This document shows positions 7,783 to 12,538 of a stretch of DNA of 12,538 bases, piece after piece. Position numbers and translations under genes: made by a program. Within the stretch, counting starts at the first letter, position 1. Each line of letters begins with the position of its first letter. The notes beneath the pieces were generated by a model. The model did not search any database. It saw only the letters and a list, made by a program, of their open reading frames with translations, and was not told where the DNA came from. The stretch is from Mycogone perniciosa (lineage: Eukaryota > Ascomycota > Sordariomycetes > Hypocreales > Hypocreaceae): contig JAOALB010000355.1 of assembly GCA_025331125.1 (NCBI GenBank), positions 1-12,538 of the forward strand, written 5' to 3'.

Positions 7783-8012
7783 TGTCGGATAACGTCGGTC
7801 TAGTTGTTGGAAATAAGCAAAAATGTGTATGCAAGGGAACCTGTGATCTGACGTGAGGTGAAACAGAACGCGCGGCGTTCTGTTTCTATGATAAAATGGC
7901 TGGAAGAGAATCGAATGAGGATGGAAAGAGGACAGAGAGCAATTGAGCACAATTCTGGGCCCCAATCTTCTGAAAAGTGATCAAGCTGACTACACAAATG
8001 AGTTTTCCAACA
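7783..8012 (+). mobile_element. Solo LTR A (copia-like family), 230 bp, complete
   Basis: It begins TGTCGGATAA and ends TTTTCCAACA, giving the TG...CA ends and imperfect terminal inverted repeat expected of an LTR. It contains a perfect 12-bp stem, GAAACAGAACGC/GCGTTCTGTTTC, around GCG (7860-7886), and a TATA-like GATAAAATG soon after. It is nearly identical to the inverted copy at 10857-11081 and identical over the visible 76 bases to 12463-12538. The flanks GTTTC and CAATT do not match, so the target duplication is lost or the LTR was recombined. No primer-binding site or coding region follows, which makes it a solo LTR. Confidence 0.85.
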
Positions 8013-8176
8013 CAATTGCTATATATCCAGTAATCCATCTACCCTCAACAGAAGAGAAACCCACCCTTATAATATGAGAAACGAAACCCCGTTCTTCTCT
8101 ATACCACCAACTATGCCATCAGCTGCAAGTCCGTATGGATCTTACGCTGAAACCCACACTGTCCCCGCTCATGACC

Positions 8177-8554
8177 TCATGCGACGATGTTGACAGTCAG
8201 CTCTCCATGAGTACTGACGTCGTTGTCTTGCGGGAAGAAGACAGGCACGCTTCCGCAAGCCATGCAGCCGTGCCCCATGAGATCTCTGAAAAGCTTCTTA
8301 ATGAGGCCGCCCTTGATACCGCCGGTGCCCTGCAGGAATGCGCAGTAATACATATCAGAAAAGGTCTGTATGCAGGCGATATGCTCTCCATTACTGTACG
8401 TCGTTCCATCATCGATGCTGTTGATTACTGGTAGCAATCGGTTAAGAGGGTCATCGAATAAAGTTGAGCAGAATGAGCTGCCTCGGCAGTTAATGCCGAG
8501 GGCAGAAACTGAAGCGCTCAGAGCGACGGTAGCAAGGATCAGTGGGTTGTACAT
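8177..8554 (-). CDS. KP4-like killer-toxin-family secreted protein, 125 aa
   Basis: This is an intronless, apparently intact gene for a small secreted protein of the KP4-like family, whose founding member is a smut-fungus viral killer toxin; chromosomal relatives occur in many ascomycetes and are thought to act on competing fungi or plants. The ATG at 8554 is chosen because it gives a typical signal peptide (about residues 1-18, ending VSA before LGINC). An upstream in-frame ATG at 8647 would bury it behind 31 unlikely residues. Family marks are INCRG near the mature N-terminus, NGEHIAC (55-61), CAFLQ (71-75), GHGCMACGSVP (94-104) and GELTVN near the end. There are six cysteines (23, 29, 61, 71, 97, 100), enough for three disulfides and fewer than the ten of classical KP4. 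It sits alone between two solo LTRs. Activity is not predictable from sequence. Confidence 0.88.
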   Translation of the reverse strand: MYNPLILATVALSASVSALGINCRGSSFCSTLFDDPLNRLLPVINSIDDGTTYSNGEHIACIQTFSDMYYCAFLQGTGGIKGGLIKKLFRDLMGHGCMACGSVPVFFPQDNDVSTHGELTVNIVA

Positions 8555-8681
8555 TGTAATGTAATGGTTGTAATAAAAGGCTTGATTGAGGGTCTTGAAC
8601 CTGAGGCGTAGGATCTTGAAGGATGGAAGTAGAGTCTTGGTTGTCACTGCATCTCAGCTTCGATGCGGACTCAAGGTGGGC

Positions 8682-8728
8682 TATATATACACACACACAC
8701 ATGCATATATACATATATACATATATCG
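8682..8728 (-). promoter_or_regulatory. TATA-like box and dinucleotide repeat upstream of the KP4-like gene
   Basis: TATATATA at 8682-8689 lies about 128 bp upstream of the chosen ATG, a workable distance for a fungal core promoter. It merges into (CA)n (8689-8701) and an ATATATAC-type repeat (to 8728), so it could also be just microsatellite sequence. Confidence 0.45.
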
Positions 8729-8822
8729 AGTTATGATATAGTTCTGTGATGTTGGATGAGATATGTGGGGAAGGAGTATAGTCTTTTAGTGCTGGATAGC
8801 TCTTGTCTAGACTACGGAGTAC

Positions 8823-9031
8823 TGTCGGATAATATCGGAATGTAGTAGTGGGAATACGGGGTCGACAGCTTTACTTTTACGGCTAAATGCTATTTGAAGG
8901 ATTGCTTACGCAGCCTCTCTTAGTGTATAATGATAACGGGGAAGGAAGCCAATTAGCAGGAAAGGGGGGACGAGGAATATACACTTTTTGATGATATGTT
9001 CAGGCTGATTACATAACAGTATTATCCAACA
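8823..9031 (+). mobile_element. Solo LTR B (copia-like family), 209 bp, diverged
   Basis: It begins TGTCGGATAATATCGG and ends CAGTATTATCCAACA, the best-matched terminal inverted repeat of the set (TGTCGGATAA against TTATCCAACA). TTCAGGCTGATTAC near the 3' end corresponds to the conserved TCAAGCTGACTAC. The central hairpin of the other copies is absent. The flanks AGTAC (8818-8822) and ATTAC (9032-9036) differ by one base and could be a worn 5-bp target duplication. It abuts a TACGGAGTAC motif on the left. Confidence 0.75.
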
Positions 9032-9221
9032 ATTACACAAAAGACTATGGGAGGAGCTCTAGAATCTGACAGACAGTATCTATTAAACTGCTATACTAGG
9101 CCAGTAAAAATGAAATGTACATCTTAGTAAGTGTAGCTAATAGTATGGCTTACATTTATTATAAATTTTAGGATCGATCCTCTTAACTTGATCCTATTCC
9201 TTACACTCTCTTCTTTTCAAA

Positions 9222-9440
9222 ATGAGTACTGATCATACTGCTTTCTCCCTTCTGGCCTTGGTTAGTGGGGTCCAACGGGATCAGCTGCAGAGAAAAGTAT
9301 GCTTGAAGACGGGGGCTAGAAATGGAAACCCCCAAGACCTAAACCAAGAAATTAAGGTCATACGACTACCTATTGAATGTGTTAGACTACAAGCTGAAAT
9401 GGATCCACTTCCACCATTTAACAGAATGCAGACTATTTAA
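9222..9440 (+). CDS. Possible small hypothetical protein or 5' gene remnant, 72 aa
   Basis: The ATG sits in a good context (CAAAATGAG) after a pyrimidine-rich stretch and a TATA-like TTATAAATTTTA near 9160, which looks like the start of a real fungal gene. The product (MSTDHTAFSLLALVSG..., ending RMQTI) matches nothing I know and has no signal peptide, membrane span or motif. It may be a decayed first exon or chance. Confidence 0.2.
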   Translation: MSTDHTAFSLLALVSGVQRDQLQRKVCLKTGARNGNPQDLNQEIKVIRLPIECVRLQAEMDPLPPFNRMQTI

Positions 9441-10461
9441 TACGAGGTTTAGATTAGTACGACATATGCGCGGCTCCGCAACCTCGACTGCATAGTTTCC
9501 TCAGGAGTATGCACGAATCCCAACAGAAAATACTATAGATAATATCCTGAACGCTTCTCTGTTGAAGCCTCTTTACAGCACTAGCACCTACTAATAGTTT
9601 GTAAATCAAGATGTACTACTCCGTAGTCAAGTCCGCGCATTTCAGTCATTGTAAGCTAAGTAAGAAATTAACATCCGCCGGTGTCTCATACGAAATACGT
9701 CGTATATGTACTAAAGGTATGGAGCAGTTCTTTATTAGATGTATATATATCGAAAAGCTAGGGACCCTGGGATTAATATAGTTAGTGCAGAATATGTTTT
9801 CTCTTCCCCGCTTATTCGCATACGCATTGTGGAACTGAAGGTAAAACAATAAGGTTGCCACCTTGCAAGCTAACGTGAGAGAAGAGAAATTAGAAAACTA
9901 GTACTTCTTCTAACTAGTGATACCTAGAAACACTACTCCGTACTCCGTACTCCGTATATACAGGGCCATTTCCTCTCTGCCGTTTCGGCTCTCCTTCGTA
10001 TCCGTTTACCAGCCTACACCAGATAATTTAATATCTACTTTACCTACTTCCTATAACACTAGCGTGTTTAACCAAATCAGTATTATTACTTTCAATAATT
10101 CTGAATTCACTCGGCGTACTTTAAAACTGCTCTATGAAATCCATTACCCCAACGGCAATACTAGTGTTAATACTCCGTAGTAATACCTTAAAATCTTATT
10201 TATAGATGCTAAGCACTCCGTAGTGTCCACTTTCACCCGTTTTACTGCTGACTCGTTTCCTCCAGGGAATAACAATTAGTGTGTTTCCCGGTCGGCATGT
10301 GTATATAATTACGCGTATAATCGTGATGGGGCTAAATACATAGGTACTACAGACAAGTGCAGTTAGTATATACGATAGATAGGCGCGCCCTCTGTGGGGC
10401 CTTAACTGCTACCACGGCTAAATCACTCGACTGAAAACAGGAATCATTTCGCAAGGTTCCA
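9441..10461. other. AT-rich intergenic sequence with ACTCCGTA motifs
   Basis: I see no supportable gene. An 87-codon frame (9917-10180) lacks an ATG start and looks low-complexity. ACTCCGTA occurs at 9618, three overlapping times at 9935-9956, at 10172 and at 10215. Confidence 0.5.
9935..9956 (+). repeat. Heptamer tandem repeat (ACTCCGT)x3
   Basis: Three copies of the 7-base unit in tandem, part of a wider scatter of ACTCCGTA in 8813-10561. Confidence 0.9.
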
Positions 10462-10788
10462 ATGCCGTCTATAGCATCCACTCTCATCTGCAGAAGGCCT
10501 AGGCCCAAAGTAGGTAATAAAGTGACCAGGAACGGAGAGATGATCTTTCATATACTCCGTACCGTAAGTCCTCAATATAGTCATACAGGGTTAACACTAT
10601 GTACTATTGTGCTGACAGCGGGCCTTCTATATAGTCTCCAAACCTTACAGGGGAAATCAGGTTTATATCTCATTGGTGGTTTGAAGCGGAAATTAATACT
10701 ATTCATTAACCAGATATATATGACCTTGATGGCTTACAACCTTGATGGTCCACCACATGCTCCCCTTGTTGCTACGTTCCCTCAATAA
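10462..10788 (+). CDS. Unrecognised open frame, 108 aa
   Basis: The ATG-started frame encodes MPSIASTLICRRPRPK..., has one mildly hydrophobic stretch around residues 44-59 and ends VATFPQ. I recognise no family, and a frame this long can occur by chance. A perfect GTAAGT donor-like site lies inside at 10564, but I could not place a convincing partner acceptor. It ends about 20 bases before the core promoter-like element at 10810. Confidence 0.15.
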   Translation: MPSIASTLICRRPRPKVGNKVTRNGEMIFHILRTVSPQYSHTGLTLCTIVLTAGLLYSLQTLQGKSGLYLIGGLKRKLILFINQIYMTLMAYNLDGPPHAPLVATFPQ

Positions 10789-10809
10789 CTAGGTCCACGT
10801 TGCCCAACA

Positions 10810-10856
10810 TATATAAAGGAACTTTCTTTCTATCTCTCTCCCCTCTCTGTCTCTCT
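10810..10856 (+). promoter_or_regulatory. Core-promoter-like TATA plus CT tract, interrupted by LTR C
   Basis: TATATAAAG at 10810-10818 is followed by a long CT-rich run (10822-10856) that ends where the inverted LTR begins. TATA plus CT tract is a common arrangement just upstream of transcription starts in filamentous fungi. No gene is visible beyond the LTR, so the promoter, if real, is orphaned. Confidence 0.4.
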
Positions 10857-11081
10857 TGTTGGAAAACTCAGTTACGTAGTCAGCTTGATCACTTTGCAGA
10901 AAATTGGGGCCCAGAATTGTGCTCAATTGCTCTGTCCTCTTATCCTTATGAGATTCTCTTCCAGCCATTTTATTACAGAAACAGAACGCCGCGCGTTCTG
11001 TTTCACCTCACGTCAGATCACAGGTTCCATTGCATACACATTTTTGCTTATTTCCAACCACTAGACCGACGTTATCCGATA
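10857..11081 (-). mobile_element. Solo LTR C (copia-like family), 225 bp, inverted
   Basis: Its reverse complement follows LTR A closely from TATCGGATAACGTCGG to TTTTCCAACA, with scattered substitutions and a few short indels. The 12-bp stem GAAACAGAACGC/GCGTTCTGTTTC is perfect (10978-11004). The flanks TCTCT (10852-10856) and ACTCT (11082-11086) differ at one base and are probably a 5-bp target duplication. This is the only inverted member in the window. Confidence 0.85.
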
Positions 11082-11138
11082 ACTCTTTAGCTTCTTTCCC
11101 CTTAACATTAGCCCCTCCCACTTGTTTTTCTGCTTATA

Positions 11139-11504
11139 CTAAAAGTCATTAAGGAAGTCTTTGAGGAGAAGAGCGCGTTGGATTATATAGAGAGTAGAAA
11201 ACCAACGAGTTATATCAGCAATAATGTCTAAAGGCTTTTTTGCTTGGACTATTGGATTATCAGACTTCTTGAATGCGGTTAACTGAAGAGACCGAAGGAG
11301 ATTGGTCAGTAAGTCTAAACGATGGATCTAGGAGATAAGGTAGAGTTTTCTAATAGGTCCTTTCCGTCTTTAAAGCTTATGGGCCTTTTCATTAAGTGCC
11401 TTATTCCCAGGGATATTATCCTTAAATACCTCTTTAAATGCCTTAGAGTCATAACTAAAAAGCAGCGCTTTAACAGTAAGGTTAAAGATATAGCCATGTG
11501 ACGA
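11139..11504 (-). pseudogene. hAT-family transposase relic, central part
   Basis: A single minus-strand frame of 122 codons is broken only by two internal stops (a TAA and a TAG) before its final TAG. It reads HGYIFNLTVKALLFSYDSKAFKE, then RRKGPIRKLYLI, then KPLDIIADITRWFSTLYII and QRALLLKDFLNDF. The order H..INL...LF, GPIGKLHNI-like and TRWNST-like followed by ERAL.L is that of fungal hAT transposases between the catalytic region and the C-terminal dimerisation domain. TRWN has become TRWF. The BED finger and hATC domain are missing, no terminal repeats were found, and upstream homology is lost through a frameshift near 11505. It is not functional. Confidence 0.7.
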
Positions 11505-11704
11505 TCCGGGTTAGTTCTCAACAGTCAAACCGAGGTTCGTGGGTTTATGTTGACAGAGAGGTCAGGGATGAATACTGAGCAGGGTAACGTAGTCACGATT
11601 CTGTAGAACAGGTGGTTCTGGTGAATGCAATTGTGAACGACTGTCTAAGTAACTACACTAAATGAGTGACAAGCCAGTCGTATATATACAAAGGAGATCC
11701 GTAT
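11505..11704. other. Unassigned sequence after the hAT relic
   Basis: It could be the eroded N-terminal side of the hAT element, but I cannot read a continuous frame. Confidence 0.35.
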
Positions 11705-11825
11705 GTGATCACTGATGTTTCAGTGAGCGTTGCTGCGATCACTGCGATAGTGCGGTGATCGAGTAAGTGATCACACGTCCTGGTGTAGTGAGCGTTTGAG
11801 TGATCACTCTTAGCGCGGTGATCAC
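11705..11825. repeat. GTGATCAC cluster in an imperfect 65-bp tandem repeat
   Basis: The perfect palindrome GTGATCAC occurs at 11705, 11767, 11800 and 11818, with near matches at 11736 (CGATCAC) and 11755 (GTGATCG). AGTGAGCGTT at 11722 and 11787 marks a 65-bp duplicated unit, each carrying a GCGGTGATC further on. A protein-binding array or an old tandem duplication are both possible. Confidence 0.75.
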
Positions 11826-12462
11826 TCCCTGATGATTGGTCGGTGTAACCGATATTCTCCCGTGTCCCCGTGACCTGGTCTTCGACATGGTCGGGTCGTG
11901 ACAATTTCTAGCAATTATCATGACGGTACCAACTGTATATAAGGGAAACGTGCTCGGAACGTGACATACCTAAAAGGTGGGGTACCTGTAGGTGTAGGAG
12001 GGAAGCTTATAGGCGTCTCTTTGTCCAAGTATGGCTTCGATATACTGCCTATTAGCGACACTGGAAACGGGTTACGTGCCATGACATACTGACCTGGCCA
12101 CCCTCAATCATTGTGTTTGCGCTCTAGTCAGACATGTTCCCCACAATATAATCGCAATCGACGGCTCAAATATCAAACCTCTCTGCCTCATCTTGCTCGG
12201 CGGACTGATCCAGATGTTTATTGTTTCACGGCGTGGAGAGTTGAAGTGTTTATCCGCCGATGTCTGGCCAGCCACTACGATCAACTACCTCTTGAAGCAG
12301 TTAGTTGGCATATATAGTAGGCTGGGAGATAACTAGGCTAGCAGGAGGGACCTCTTATACTAGACAGATTAAACTGGGGGATCATAAGAGTCGAAGGCGG
12401 CTTGGATATTAGGGAGTAGGGTCCTGGGAACATCAGTATGTATAAGTCGCTCGCTATGAAAG
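11826..12462. other. Unassigned sequence before LTR D
   Basis: Two overlapping plus-strand open frames exist. One is 68 codons (12111-12317). The other runs from about 12084 to 12334 without an ATG at its start and reads ...IAIDGSNIKPLCLILLGG..., with a hydrophobic patch. I recognise neither; a gene fragment is possible but unsupported. Confidence 0.4.
11965..12007 (+). repeat. Block shared with 7698-7738
   Basis: See the partner entry. GGGTACCTGTAGG and GGAAGCTT are identical in both copies; other positions are about 80-85% alike by eye. Confidence 0.7.
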
Positions 12463-12538
12463 TGTCGGATAACGTCGGTCTAGTTGTTGGAAATAAGCAA
12501 AAATGTGTATGCAAGGGAACCTGTGATCTGACGTGAGG
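12463..12538 (+). mobile_element. LTR D (copia-like family), cut by window edge
   Basis: The 76 visible bases from TGTCGGATAACGTCGG onward are identical to 7783-7858 of LTR A. Whether this is another solo LTR or the 5' LTR of a complete element cannot be told from the window. Confidence 0.85.

Noticed and set aside
8135..8434. 99-codon plus-strand open frame
   Set aside because: It lies antisense to the KP4-like gene, which has clear family motifs.
7783..12538. LTR A and LTR D as the two ends of one composite retrotransposon carrying the KP4-like gene
   Set aside because: No primer-binding site follows A, no polypurine tract precedes D, there is no gag or pol between, and two other LTRs lie inside. 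Direct repeats from independent insertions explain it better.
1..12538. tRNA, rRNA or CRISPR array
   Set aside because: I found no B-box-like GTTCRANNC in a tRNA context, no rRNA-like sequence and no regularly spaced identical repeats; the dispersed motif at 760-2270 has irregular spacing and decayed copies, unlike a CRISPR.

Overview
The window looks like transposon-rich accessory DNA of a filamentous ascomycete (Pezizomycotina). The grounds are short spliceosomal introns with CTTAC/CTGAC branch sites, Tad-like LINE C-termini, a fungal hAT transposase relic, LTRs with TGTCGGATAA...TTTTCCAACA ends, and a secreted KP4-like protein. The frequent ACTCCGTA motif reminds me of Eurotiales, but I cannot name a species.

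Layout. 1-82 is an inverted fragment of a LINE 3' region. 83-2280 has no gene I can defend, but from about 760 it carries many degenerate copies of a palindromic motif, interrupted upstream by a second LINE tail (541-622). 2280-2830 is AT-rich and may be an old gypsy-type LTR ending at a primer-binding-like site. 2831-3460 is a G-rich non-coding stretch. 3461-4491 holds two nested, 5'-truncated LINEs in opposite orientation; the younger has an 11-bp target duplication. 4520-4724 is a copia-like LTR that stops five bases before the start codon of a three-exon gene (4730-5752) for a 299-residue protein of unknown function.

5753-6586 holds an LTR stub, a (TTA)9 microsatellite and inverted repeats. 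6587-7521 is a frameshifted LINE ORF1 on the minus strand. 7783-9031 is a small intact KP4-like gene (minus strand) between two solo LTRs. 9032-10856 is AT-rich with weak open frames and clustered ACTCCGTA motifs. 10857-11081 is an inverted LTR, followed by a hAT transposase relic (11139-11504), a GTGATCAC-rich tandem repeat (11705-11825), and a final LTR cut by the window edge whose visible 76 bases are identical to the LTR beside the KP4-like gene.

Only two genes look intact: the 299-residue protein and the KP4-like protein. They do not form an obvious pathway. Both lie next to copies of one LTR family, which may supply a promoter to the first and gives the second a repeat-bounded, potentially unstable setting.
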